DNA from: Clostridia bacterium
GTDB taxonomy: Bacteria > Bacillota > Clostridia > Acetivibrionales > DSM-2933
Direction of reading: 5' to 3'
DNA length: 64,000 nucleotides
Assembly: GCA_026416815.1 (NCBI GenBank)
Contig: JAOAEJ010000064.1
Span: 1-64,000, forward strand
The position numbers were made by a program, and so were the translations under genes. Below the pieces are notes generated by a model. The model saw only the letters and a program-made list of their open reading frames with translations. It was not told the origin of the DNA and did not search any database. Each line of letters begins with the position of its first letter. Within the stretch, counting starts at the first letter, position 1. Shown here in pieces: positions 8,854 to 17,093 of this stretch.

Positions 8854-9177
8854 TTATACCCCCTCATGCTCTTTTCCATTTTCATAAAGCTCTTTTAATC
8901 GCTTTATCTCAGCACCCAGTACAGTGCGGCCTGTACCTGTAATAACATAAATTTTTCGTCTTTCATCTTCAGCTACAGCTTTGATTAGTCTATCTTTTTC
9001 AAGCTTTGAAAGACTGTTGTAAATAGTCCCTGCGCCGAGTTTTATACGCCCCTCCGTTAGCCTTTCTACATGCTGCATTATGCCATAGCCGTGACGCTCT
9101 TCCGTCAGAGAGAGGAGAATATAGTACATTGTTTCGGACATTGGAAGATAAGCCTTTATTGCAATCTCAATATTCAT
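8854..9177 (-). CDS. PadR-family transcriptional regulator
   Basis: A 107-residue PadR-type winged-helix protein. SETMYYILLSLTEERHGYGI, GRIKLGAGTIYNSLSKLE and the following wing (ERRKIYVITGTGR) are characteristic. The upstream in-frame ATG at 9189 is rejected because it is part of the GGAGG ribosome site; translation should begin at the next ATG, spaced 5 bases from it. PadR proteins usually repress their own operon, here with the DUF2812 gene, and many respond to drugs or cell-envelope stress. A large palindrome immediately upstream is the probable operator. Confidence 0.88.
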   Translation of the reverse strand: MNIEIAIKAYLPMSETMYYILLSLTEERHGYGIMQHVERLTEGRIKLGAGTIYNSLSKLEKDRLIKAVAEDERRKIYVITGTGRTVLGAEIKRLKELYENGKEHEGV

Positions 9178-9201
9178 GATTGCCTCCATATATTTAGTAT
9201 A

Positions 9202-9254
9202 AATATATTTTGCCGTGATATATTTATGCTAAATATATCACGGCAAAATATATT
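9202..9254. promoter_or_regulatory. 53-bp palindrome upstream of the padR-like gene
   Basis: Two perfect 25-bp arms (9202-9226 and 9230-9254) flank TGC, with TTTTGCCGTGATATAT in the left arm. A second overlapping palindrome uses TATTTAGTATAAATATA (from 9191) against TATATTTATGCTAAATA, with one mismatch. The position just upstream of the minus-strand padR-like gene suggests an operator. Confidence 0.65.
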
Positions 9255-9356
9255 CTGTCAAGATGTATATGGAAAATAATTGGAGTATTTTAGATTGCAG
9301 AAATGCTTAGCTTAAGCTTAGGGTGGGGATAATATAGTCCAAATAGTAAGTAAAAT

Positions 9357-9406
9357 AGGAGACTGCATATGGTAGCTTTTTCGCGCATAAGCTAGGGCTG
9401 TCTCCT
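9357..9406 (-). terminator. Possible terminator of the methyltransferase gene
   Basis: AGGAGAC/GTCTCCT and inner TAGCTT/AAGCTA arms form an interrupted stem. Read on the minus strand it is followed by ATTTTACTTACT, moderately T-rich. Confidence 0.4.
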
Positions 9407-9425
9407 AAAAGGGTATTTGTTGTTA

Positions 9426-10124
9426 TTATTGTGTATTTGACCTACGTGTAATTATAGCTAAATCATGGTACTTGTTAAGTCTCCCCCATCTTCTTATCCC
9501 AAGATCCTTTTCAAAGCTGATAAAATTAATATCCCATCTCCCGTTATTAAAAATATAAAGGCTTTTAGGGTTATAGTAGATTATTTTGACAGATTTTTTC
9601 TGGGACATATCGGCTATACGCTTTTCAAATCTAGCCACATTTTGAGCCTCAAAAGGGTTATAAAAATAAAAAACCGTTCCATCATCAGGAAGATTTGCAA
9701 TTGCATCTCCTATAATAATCTTTACATTTTTTCTTGCTGTGAACTGGGAAGATGTCTGCCTGCCAACAAGGGGGTCGAGCTCCAGTCCGATCATTTTATT
9801 ACTAAGCTTTTGGCTGAGCCAATAATTAATAACCCGTCCCTTGCCGCAACCTACATCAACCAGTACATCATCACGAGATATGGATATATGGTTAAAAATT
9901 AGGGGCATTACAGAATAATCGGTATGATAAACATCATTTGCGCCTAAATGCTTGTATGATGTTTTATGGTTTCCTTTTAGGATTTTACCGCTGTATTTTA
10001 AGTCGAGAAAGGTATCCCGAAGCAGGCTGTACAGGCTATGATAGCAGACAAGAATGCAATATTTTAGAGTGCCCGACACACCTTCGTCCTTGACTCTGCA
10101 ATTTATTCTATAGACATAGCTCAT
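9426..10124 (-). CDS. Class I SAM-dependent methyltransferase
   Basis: A 232-residue protein with a Rossmann methyltransferase core. Motif I is VLVDVGCGKGR (about 85-95), followed by an acidic strand end (GLELDP) and a later FYFYNPF in the motif IV position. About 80 N-terminal residues precede the core. The ATG at 10124 is preferred over the in-frame GTG at 10136 because that GTG overlaps the GAGGAG ribosome site. The substrate cannot be deduced: NPF recalls amino-group methyltransferases, but the rest does not identify a family. It appears monocistronic, and its upstream region carries hairpin repeat copy B. Confidence 0.72.
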   Translation of the reverse strand: MSYVYRINCRVKDEGVSGTLKYCILVCYHSLYSLLRDTFLDLKYSGKILKGNHKTSYKHLGANDVYHTDYSVMPLIFNHISISRDDVLVDVGCGKGRVINYWLSQKLSNKMIGLELDPLVGRQTSSQFTARKNVKIIIGDAIANLPDDGTVFYFYNPFEAQNVARFEKRIADMSQKKSVKIIYYNPKSLYIFNNGRWDINFISFEKDLGIRRWGRLNKYHDLAIITRRSNTQ

Positions 10125-10270
10125 AAAAGATTTCACTCCTCAATTAATTAAAAATGAATTTATTATACAAGCTTTTAGATTTTTAAGCGGAAATCAGTTA
10201 TAGCATGCCCCAAATTAGCTTGAATTTTACTGGAATTAGTTTGTTTAATGTAGTGAAAACAATTATCTAC

Positions 10271-10370
10271 AGATAGTTTAGGTTGAACTTAGTGATTTCC
10301 AGTCAGGCAATGAGCTGTGGTAAGTGCGATTTGCCTGACTGGATAAAATCACTTTCAACCTAAACTATCT
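10271..10370. repeat. Hairpin repeat family, copy B (full length)
   Basis: A 100-bp element from AGATAGTTTAGGTTGAA to its complement TTCAACCTAAACTATCT. Inner arms CCAGTCAGGCAA/TTGCCTGACTGG are separated by a roughly 18-base loop with small bulges. It is nearly identical to copy C at 29434. It lies in the divergent region between the methyltransferase and receiver genes. No clear target-site duplication flanks it. Confidence 0.9.
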
Positions 10371-10628
10371 ATATATTTATAGCAAAGCATTTTAAAAAAA
10401 TACAAAAGTGATAACCCGATATTTATTATTAGGAGCTTATATATTATAATATTATCAAAGGAACTACAGTACTTTGGCAGAATTCGTTTCCAGAAGAGTA
10501 TCGGCACAGCATTAATTAAGTGTACTTTCAATATATCTCAAAAACTTAGCAATCTATTTTTTTAAAAGCATCGGTATCGCAAGTTGATATATCTAAAAAT
10601 TCTCCAATTACAGGAAGGAATGAGGTCT

Positions 10629-11423
10629 ATGTATTCAATACTACATTTGGACAAGAGTGGGTTAATTAAGCAAATGGTGAAAAGTATTTTAGTTGAAAGA
10701 GGCTTTAACTATACACCGGTTGAATCCGCAAGAGAGGCTTATTCCATACTTGCGAAAGAAAAAATAGATTTGATAATAACTTCAATGCTGATAAGCGATG
10801 ATACTATAGAAAACTTCATAAAGACCGTCAACCAGGGAATGAACAAGGATACGCCGATATTTGTCGTTACGGGCAGTACCCTTGATGAAGATAAGAAAAA
10901 AGTTATAAATCTTGGGGTATCAGACTATATAAGCAAGGATAATCTTGTAAATGAGGTTTTAAAACATATAGAATGCGTGATTAAACAGAGCGAGTTAATG
11001 AAGTACTTAAGGGAAGCACATATAGCTGTGGTGGATGACAGTAAGCTTGACCGTGAGTTTGTAAAAAGTATTTTGAGTAAAAACAACGTGTTAAAAGTAG
11101 ATAGTTTTAATTCCGGGAATGAGCTGCTAGAAAGCGGTATCCAGTATGATATATATATACTGGATGCTGTTCTGAAGGATGAATTCGGAAACGGTTTGAT
11201 TATGCAAATCAGAAGAAATAATATAAATGCTTCCATTATTGTGGTTTCGTCGTTGACCAATACGAAAACCATAGCCAGCATTATGGATGCAGGTGCAGAT
11301 GATTATATATACAAGCCAATAGATGAAAATATATTGATAGCTAAGCTCAAATCCCATGTACGTGCATATGCACTACTGAAAAAGATACAAAATGCCTACC
11401 CGGGTATGATAGAAAAGCTTTAA
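10629..11423 (+). CDS. Tandem receiver-domain protein without output domain
   Basis: A 264-residue protein made of two response-regulator receiver domains. Receiver 1 (about 1-120) keeps the fold (SDYISKD for the conserved Lys) but lacks the phospho-acceptor Asp: its strand 3 reads LIITSMLI. Receiver 2 (about 130-255) has all key residues: VVDDS, the acceptor Asp in YILDAVL, VVSS and YIYKP. There is no DNA-binding or enzymatic domain, so it probably works by phospho-dependent protein contacts. ATG 10629 is taken as start with AGGAAGGAATGAGG upstream; ATG 10620 is also possible. No histidine kinase is adjacent. Confidence 0.78.
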   Translation: MYSILHLDKSGLIKQMVKSILVERGFNYTPVESAREAYSILAKEKIDLIITSMLISDDTIENFIKTVNQGMNKDTPIFVVTGSTLDEDKKKVINLGVSDYISKDNLVNEVLKHIECVIKQSELMKYLREAHIAVVDDSKLDREFVKSILSKNNVLKVDSFNSGNELLESGIQYDIYILDAVLKDEFGNGLIMQIRRNNINASIIVVSSLTNTKTIASIMDAGADDYIYKPIDENILIAKLKSHVRAYALLKKIQNAYPGMIEKL

Positions 11424-11427
11424 ACTA

Positions 11428-11476
11428 GTGCTTTTTAACATTACAAATTTCTATTGATTCTAATGTTAAAAATGCA
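11428..11476 (+). terminator. Hairpin after the tandem-receiver gene
   Basis: GTGCTTTTTAACATTA pairs with TAATGTTAAAAATGCAC (one bulge) just after the stop codon. A second hairpin (TTGTGCCTTG/CAAGGCACAA, 11489-11530) follows. Confidence 0.5.
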
Positions 11477-11547
11477 CTTCCTTGATTGTTGTGCCTTGCT
11501 GCTAGAAACGAATTCTGTTACAAGGCACAAATGCTTTGAATATAGAC

Positions 11548-11585
11548 AAGGAGTGCAGCAAATTTGAATTTATGCTGCACTCCTT
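11548..11585 (-). terminator. Terminator hairpin of alkaline phosphatase gene 1
   Basis: AAGGAGTGCAGCA/TGCTGCACTCCTT form a perfect 13-bp stem just beyond the stop codon of the minus-strand phosphatase gene. The T-tract is weak. Confidence 0.55.
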
Positions 11586-11606
11586 AAATTATGATATGGA
11601 GATTAT

Positions 11607-13238
11607 TTACTTTATCAAGTTAACTGCATCCTGCGGTACATATGCTTTATTGGTTATAATAGTTAAGCCGCCTAGTTTTATTGGTGAACCATTTACATAA
11701 GCAATGTTTTTGTTTACCGGTAATTTTATGACCCTACTGCCTTTAGTGACAACTACTACAGGGTTGGCTGCGTTGCTTTCATCAATAGCTACCTTTGCTC
11801 CCCTAGCTTCGAAAGCTTCCACAGCGGGGACGTAAAGTTTTTTACTTATGTCATCCAGATTCATATTAAATAGCTTGGAAATATATTTTGCTATATCGGT
11901 ATTTTCCACTACTCCTGTAAGCCTATCGGCGTTAGGGCTGTAGCAGTACAGTACCACGTCTTCTCCGGTATGACCGCCGGTTGTCCAGCCGATACTTGCC
12001 CTTTTACTTATCATTTTACCCACAATACTGTTGAGGCCTGGTAGTTTTGCGTCCTTTATCTGTTTTAGCTCTTCATCGGTAAGATCGGATATACCGTAAT
12101 ATTCGGATATTGCTTCTTTGATATTTGTTTTATCAGAGTTAAGCTTTTTCTCCAATCCTTCACCGGTTAGTTTAGCTTTCTTAAGCTGATCTATAAATAT
12201 AGATAAGTCTGCGCTTGAATAATTCTTTTCTGTGGTTACACTTCCCATACTTATACCGCCGTTGCCATGGTCGCTGCATGCTATGACTACAGTATGCGTA
12301 TCCTTTTTTGCAAAGTCCAAGGCTGCTTTTACAGCCTTATCAAAGGCAAATATATCACTAATAACACCTACCGGGTCATTTGCATGGGCTGCCCAGTCTA
12401 CCTTACTTCCTTCTACCATTAGGAAGAAACCGTCTTCATCCTTGGAAAGCACGCTTATTGCCTTTTCAGTCATTTCTGCAAGACTTGGTTCCTTTGAAGG
12501 ATCACGATCCATATCATAAGCTAATGAATCGGCAGCAAATAACCCCCAGATTTTATCCGACTTTGACTTCTTCATCTGAGCAGGAGTTGTCACGTAATCA
12601 TATCCCTTATTTACTAATATCTTGATTAAATCTTCCTTATCTTTTCTTTTATCGGGCATTAGGTATTGCCACCCTGCTCCAAGGATAACATCTATATTTC
12701 CGAATACCTGCTGTTCACCTATCGTCTCGTACTCGCTTCTACTTGGAGTATGACTGGAAAATGCTGCAGGGGTTGCATGCTGTATATTGGATGTTGCAAC
12801 CAAGCCTACTGCTTTGCCTTGAAGCTTTGCACCCTCAAGTACAGTAGCAATCGGACTTCTGGAATCCTCCGGTTTTACTGGAGCTACATTAGGCATAAGA
12901 ACCTTATCGGGAAGTACCGATATAAACTTATCTGTGGTCTTATAGCCTGTAGCCATGGCTGTTCCGGCAGGAGCGGAATCGGTTATCGGGCCTCCTGCCC
13001 AATAAGTCCTTACAAGGCCACTTGCCATTTCATCCATTGCAAGGGGCTCGCCGTTATTACACCATCTCGCTAAAGTAGTACCTGTAACGCTCATTCCATC
13101 GGGAATTAGAAGGATTACGTTTTTAATTTGCGCTTGCTCGCTTTGCGTGAAATTTGCAGCATTAATCCCTAATGCTGAAGTGATAAGAATACACGTACCG
13201 ACTAATATGCTTGCTATACATTTGGTTTTTGTTGACAC
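11607..13238 (-). CDS. Secreted alkaline phosphatase (copy 1)
   Basis: A 543-residue PhoA-family enzyme releasing phosphate from monoesters outside the cell. A signal peptide (about 1-27, ending GINA) precedes the catalytic domain. The metal-binding LIPDGMS, the nucleophile motif TDSAPAGTAMATG, and CSDHGNGG and GGHTGED with metal-ligand His residues are visible. The last 65 or so residues (VVVVTKGSRVIKLPVNKN, then AYVPQDAV) resemble the copper-amine-oxidase N-terminal-like domain that many clostridial surface proteins carry. GTG start behind AGGGGG. It is closely similar to the next gene, a tandem duplication. Two TTAACA sites 22 bp apart upstream hint at phosphate control. Confidence 0.88.
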   Translation of the reverse strand: MSTKTKCIASILVGTCILITSALGINAANFTQSEQAQIKNVILLIPDGMSVTGTTLARWCNNGEPLAMDEMASGLVRTYWAGGPITDSAPAGTAMATGYKTTDKFISVLPDKVLMPNVAPVKPEDSRSPIATVLEGAKLQGKAVGLVATSNIQHATPAAFSSHTPSRSEYETIGEQQVFGNIDVILGAGWQYLMPDKRKDKEDLIKILVNKGYDYVTTPAQMKKSKSDKIWGLFAADSLAYDMDRDPSKEPSLAEMTEKAISVLSKDEDGFFLMVEGSKVDWAAHANDPVGVISDIFAFDKAVKAALDFAKKDTHTVVIACSDHGNGGISMGSVTTEKNYSSADLSIFIDQLKKAKLTGEGLEKKLNSDKTNIKEAISEYYGISDLTDEELKQIKDAKLPGLNSIVGKMISKRASIGWTTGGHTGEDVVLYCYSPNADRLTGVVENTDIAKYISKLFNMNLDDISKKLYVPAVEAFEARGAKVAIDESNAANPVVVVTKGSRVIKLPVNKNIAYVNGSPIKLGGLTIITNKAYVPQDAVNLIK

Positions 13239-13284
13239 TTTAATACCCCCTAATGTTTTGTATACATTGATAATATACCTTTAA

Positions 13285-13312
13285 TGTTAAATCCACATTT
13301 TGGGAGTGTTAA
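13285..13312 (-). promoter_or_regulatory. Possible Pho-box-like direct repeat
   Basis: On the minus strand, two TTAACA hexamers lie 22 bp (two helical turns) apart, 47-69 bp upstream of the phosphatase start. PhoP sites in Firmicutes consist of TTAACA-like repeats with 11-bp periodicity; the intermediate repeat is missing here. Confidence 0.3.
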
Positions 13313-13390
13313 AATTAATTATCTATGTAAATTTAAGGGCATAGCACTATAGTGCTATGCCCTTAAAGGGATTTTAGTTCAAAAATAAGC

Positions 13391-15025
13391 TTATCTAATC
13401 ATATCTATTACCTGTTGAGGTACGTATACCTTATCGGTCAAGACTGTTAGACCGTTAAAGCGTACTAACGCACGGTTTAAGTAAGCAACGTTTTTGTTTA
13501 CAGGAAGTTTTAATGTAGTAGTGCCTTTGGTAACTACAACTACAGGATTAGCCGGATTTGTATTATCAACCTCAACTTTTGCTCCCTTTGCTTCAAAAGC
13601 TGCCACGGCAGGTACAAAAAGCTTTTTGCTTATTTCATCAAGGTTCATGTTGAATAGCTTTGCAATATATTTAGGAATGTCAGTGTTTTGTATAACTCCT
13701 GAAAGCTTGTCATTAGAATCGGGGCTGTAGCAGTATAGGGCTACTTCATCACCTACATGTCCTGTACTTACCCATGAGATATTTGCTCTTTTGCTTATCA
13801 TTTTTCCAACAGTCCAGTTGAGCCCTGGGAATTTTGCATCCTTTATCTGCTTTATTTCATCATCAGTAAGGTCTGTAATACCATAGTACTCAGCCATAAC
13901 TTCCTTAATATTTGACCTGTCTGCATTAAACTTCTTTTCTAAGCCTTCACCGGTTAATTTAGCTTTTTTCAAAGGATCGGTAAAAGTAGACAGAGGTGTA
14001 CCGGAATAGGTTGTCTCAATGGCTGGGGAACCAATGCTTATGCCTCCGGTGCCATGGTCTGCACATGCTATTACAACGGTATTTCCATCCTTTTTAGCGA
14101 AATCAACTGCAGCCTTTATAGCTTTATCAAAAGCCAATACGTCACTTATAACCCCGATAGGATCGTTTGCATGGGCAGCCCAGTCAATCTTGCTTCCCTC
14201 AACCATAAGGAAGAATCCATCTTCATCTCTGGAAAGCACACTTATTGCCTTTTCAGTCATTTCTGAAAGGCTTGGCTGCTTAGAAGGGTCACGATCCATG
14301 TCGTATGCCAGTGACTCGGGGTCAAAGGCTCCCCAGACTTTATCCGACTTTGTTTTTGCCATCTGTGCAGGTGTTGTTATAAAGTCATAGCCTGTGTTTT
14401 TGAGTATTCTAATAAGATCCTCTTTATCCTTTCTTGTTTCCGGTGAAAGGAAGTATGTACCGGCGCTTAATACAACATCCAGATTATTGAATACTTGCTG
14501 TTCAGCTATGGAGTCGTATTCGCTTCTGCTCCTTGCGTGGCTCGAAAAAGCTGCGGGTGTAGCATTTTGTATATTGGATGTTGCCACTAAGCCAACAGCT
14601 TTTCCCTGAAGCTTTGCACCCTCCAAAACTGTTGCTGCAGGTCTAAGTGAATCTCCGGTGTTTAACGGCGGTACACCAGGCATTGTTACTTTTTCAGGTA
14701 GTATGGAAATAAACTTGTCAGAGGTTTTATAACCTGTAGCCATTGCTGATGCCGCAGGTGCGGAATCGGTAATAGGGCCGGCAGCCCAATAAGTCCTCAC
14801 AAGGCCTGTGGCTATTTCATCCATAGCCAAAGGCTCTCCTCCATTGTACCATCTTGCCAGGGTAGTACTGGGAATACTCATTCCGTCACCGATTAAGAAT
14901 ATGACATTCTTAATTTGTGGAGAGCTTTTGGAATTTGAGGTTTCGGCATTAGCCCCCAAGCCCATAGTAAAAAGAATACACAAACAGATAATAAAGCTTG
15001 TTGCACGGTAGATTTTTTTTGACAC
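13391..15025 (-). CDS. Secreted alkaline phosphatase (copy 2)
   Basis: A paralogue of the previous gene, 544 residues. It has a signal peptide ending GANA, the DGMS metal site, the nucleophile motif TDSAPAASAMATG (Gly-Thr replaced by Ala-Ser relative to copy 1), CADHGTGG and TGHVGDE. The C-terminal copper-amine-oxidase-N-like segment matches copy 1. A longer reading frame begins at 15100, but GTG at 15025 is chosen because CAGGAGGT lies at good spacing and the signal peptide then starts MSKKIYR. About 150 bp of AT-rich DNA separate the copies, and each has its own upstream region, so separate regulation is possible. Confidence 0.88.
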   Translation of the reverse strand: MSKKIYRATSFIICLCILFTMGLGANAETSNSKSSPQIKNVIFLIGDGMSIPSTTLARWYNGGEPLAMDEIATGLVRTYWAAGPITDSAPAASAMATGYKTSDKFISILPEKVTMPGVPPLNTGDSLRPAATVLEGAKLQGKAVGLVATSNIQNATPAAFSSHARSRSEYDSIAEQQVFNNLDVVLSAGTYFLSPETRKDKEDLIRILKNTGYDFITTPAQMAKTKSDKVWGAFDPESLAYDMDRDPSKQPSLSEMTEKAISVLSRDEDGFFLMVEGSKIDWAAHANDPIGVISDVLAFDKAIKAAVDFAKKDGNTVVIACADHGTGGISIGSPAIETTYSGTPLSTFTDPLKKAKLTGEGLEKKFNADRSNIKEVMAEYYGITDLTDDEIKQIKDAKFPGLNWTVGKMISKRANISWVSTGHVGDEVALYCYSPDSNDKLSGVIQNTDIPKYIAKLFNMNLDEISKKLFVPAVAAFEAKGAKVEVDNTNPANPVVVVTKGTTTLKLPVNKNVAYLNRALVRFNGLTVLTDKVYVPQQVIDMIR

Positions 15026-15440
15026 TTTTAATGACCTCCTGTTTTTTATTTGGTTGCGTGTTTTAATAGTGCTTGTACATGGTTGTTGTAAAAAATACAT
15101 ATATTATAAATATTTCCAGATTACTAATTATAAGTTAAAAACATGTTTATTTCAAGTCGTACTTATATGATGACACAAAGTATATATAGATATAATTAAA
15201 AGATAATATTGTAAGTAATGTACGATATCTGGTAAAATTATATTGTTCCAGATTTTCACTCGGAATCCGCGAATATTTATAATATATTATTTCTACCTTG
15301 ATTCTTTGAAATAGATTGGGTAGGTAATAAGCGGATTCAAAATTTTGTTGATAGTTTAAAAGTGCATGTTGGGTCGAATTATGGTATTATTAATAAGGAT
15401 GAGGATTTGAGTTCTCACTTAGAAGAGAGGTGCAGATACT
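15026..15440. other. Divergent regulatory region between alkaline phosphatase 2 and galU
   Basis: No gene is seen. GAATCCGC (15263-15270) pairs with GCGGATTC (15331-15338), enclosing partly complementary TTATTTCTACC and GGTAGGTAATAA, so a long stem-loop is possible. An extended -10 (TGGTATTAT, 15382-15390) may serve galU. Confidence 0.35.
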
Positions 15441-16310
15441 TTGAAAGTACGCAAAGCAATAATTCCCGCAGCAGGCCTCGGGACACGTTTTCTTCCTGCA
15501 ACAAAGGCACAGCCCAAAGAAATGCTTCCTATAGTAGATAAGCCTACAATTCAATATATCATTGAGGAAGCTATAGATGCCGGGATAGAGGATATTATAA
15601 TCATATCGGGCCGAAATAAGAGGGCTATAGAGGATCATTTCGATAAATCCTTCGAACTTGAAGAAGAACTCAGAAGAAAAGGGAATGAAGATTTACTTAA
15701 CTTGGTAAAGGATATATCCAATCTTGTTGATATACATTATATAAGGCAGAAGGAGCCAAGAGGATTGGGGCATGCCATTTACTGTGCCAAATCTTTTATA
15801 GGCCGTGAGCCGTTTGCAGTCCTGCTGGGAGACGATATTATCGACTCGGAAGTACCTTGTATAAAGCAGTTGATTGATGTATACAACGAATATAAAACTA
15901 CTGTTGTAGGTGTTCAGCCTGTACCCGAAGAGGATGTATCCAAGTATGGTATAGTAGGCTGCAGGATGGTGGACGATAGAGTATATAAGGTTAAGGATAT
16001 GGTTGAAAAGCCTGATAGAGGCAATGCTCCATCAAATATAGCTATCCTGGGAAGATACATCATAACACCTAGGATATTTGATTTCCTTGAAAATGCTTCT
16101 CCGGGAAAAGGAGGAGAGATACAGCTTACCGACGCATTGAGGTCTCTGATGGGAGTAGAGGCAATGTATGCCTACGACTTTATAGGAAAGAGATATGATG
16201 TTGGTAACAAGCTGGGATTCCTTCAGGCTACAGTTGAGTTTGCTCTGAAAAGAGATGATTTAAAGGATGAATTCTCACAATATTTGAAGGATGTTTCAGC
16301 AGGACTTTAA
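15441..16310 (+). CDS. galU: UTP-glucose-1-phosphate uridylyltransferase
   Basis: A 289-residue GalU of usual length that makes UDP-glucose from UTP and glucose-1-phosphate in the cytoplasm. The nucleotide-binding signature [20 protein letters not shown] starts near residue 9; further family features are IEDHFD, LGDDI, the VEKP motif and [11 protein letters not shown] start with AGAGAGGTG upstream. UDP-glucose feeds cell-wall glycans and probably the exopolysaccharide locus at 47-64 kb. A terminator follows, so it is probably transcribed alone. Confidence 0.95.
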   Translation: MKVRKAIIPAAGLGTRFLPATKAQPKEMLPIVDKPTIQYIIEEAIDAGIEDIIIISGRNKRAIEDHFDKSFELEEELRRKGNEDLLNLVKDISNLVDIHYIRQKEPRGLGHAIYCAKSFIGREPFAVLLGDDIIDSEVPCIKQLIDVYNEYKTTVVGVQPVPEEDVSKYGIVGCRMVDDRVYKVKDMVEKPDRGNAPSNIAILGRYIITPRIFDFLENASPGKGGEIQLTDALRSLMGVEAMYAYDFIGKRYDVGNKLGFLQATVEFALKRDDLKDEFSQYLKDVSAGL

Positions 16311-16362
16311 ATATCTCATACTACAAATAATATTTATTAGAATAAAAAGCTTGAGTGTGGAT

Positions 16363-16399
16363 ATAATACCTACAAATAAATTTTGTAGGTATTATTTTT
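16363..16399 (+). terminator. galU terminator abutting the next start codon
   Basis: ATAATACCTACAAA/TTTGTAGGTATTAT form a perfect 14-bp stem followed by TTTT. The ATG of the next gene begins at 16400, directly after the T-tract. Confidence 0.75.
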
Positions 16400-17002
16400 A
16401 TGAGATGGTTTTTTGGAATAGTTAAGATTTTGTTTGTTTTATTGATATTAGCTGCGGCTGTAAAACTTTTTTTTACGTATATCCCTGGTTCTGAACTTTC
16501 TAAGTTTGCTTACGACCTTGCAAAGGGGCCCAGCAGTTTTGAAAGTAGCAATAAGACCGAGTCTTCCGGTACACAGGAAAACACTGAGCAAGGTATTGCC
16601 AAGGAAGCAGAGGATGGAATAAAAAATGATACTTTGCCTTATAGTCGTCCATTAATTGATGAAGAAGGTAAAATGGACAATGTAGACTCACATACTAAAA
16701 TACAGGAAAATGATACTCGTTCGTATAAGCCAAATGAAGATTTTATCAGTATGGATGAAATCAACGCTGCCGAGAGCATAGGCCTGGCTGATAAGCTGGA
16801 GGCACTCTTTATATTTAGTAAAGTAGAAAAGTCAGACATGGATAAGATATTTGCGCTGATCAAGGGGGGTATAACCTATGGAGAAAAGGAAGTATTTGAG
16901 CAAACGCTGCTACAGAACATAGGCAAAGAGGATTTTGAGAAACTTAACAAACTGTTGGCAAAAAATAAGAAGCTTTATTCCGAGGGGAAGCTGGCAGATT
17001 AA
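16400..17002 (+). CDS. Small single-TM protein of unknown function
   Basis: A 200-residue protein not recognised as any family. One membrane helix (about 8-28, ILFVLLILAAAVKLFF) is followed by a hydrophilic, Ser/Glu/Asn-rich linker (about 45-115). A helical C-terminal region (about 118-200) follows, with repeated short charged helices (LADKLEALFIFSKVEKSDMDKI, ending LNKLLAKNKKLYSEGKLAD). The ATG at 16400 has no Shine-Dalgarno and sits directly after the galU terminator. No alternative Met lies near the membrane helix, so either the message is leaderless or read-through, or translation begins at an internal TTG/GTG. Confidence 0.55.
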   Translation: MRWFFGIVKILFVLLILAAAVKLFFTYIPGSELSKFAYDLAKGPSSFESSNKTESSGTQENTEQGIAKEAEDGIKNDTLPYSRPLIDEEGKMDNVDSHTKIQENDTRSYKPNEDFISMDEINAAESIGLADKLEALFIFSKVEKSDMDKIFALIKGGITYGEKEVFEQTLLQNIGKEDFEKLNKLLAKNKKLYSEGKLAD

Positions 17003-17037
17003 TATTTAGACAAATTTGAATAAACTTAATTAATGCA

Positions 17038-17080
17038 AAAAGCAAGCAGTTCCTGTCGCCAAGATAAACTGCTTGCTTTT
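17038..17080. terminator. Bidirectional terminator
   Basis: AAAAGCAAGCAGTT/AACTGCTTGCTTTT, a perfect 14-bp stem with A and T tracts on both sides, between two convergent genes. Confidence 0.8.
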
Positions 17081-17093
17081 ATGTTAAAAAGCA

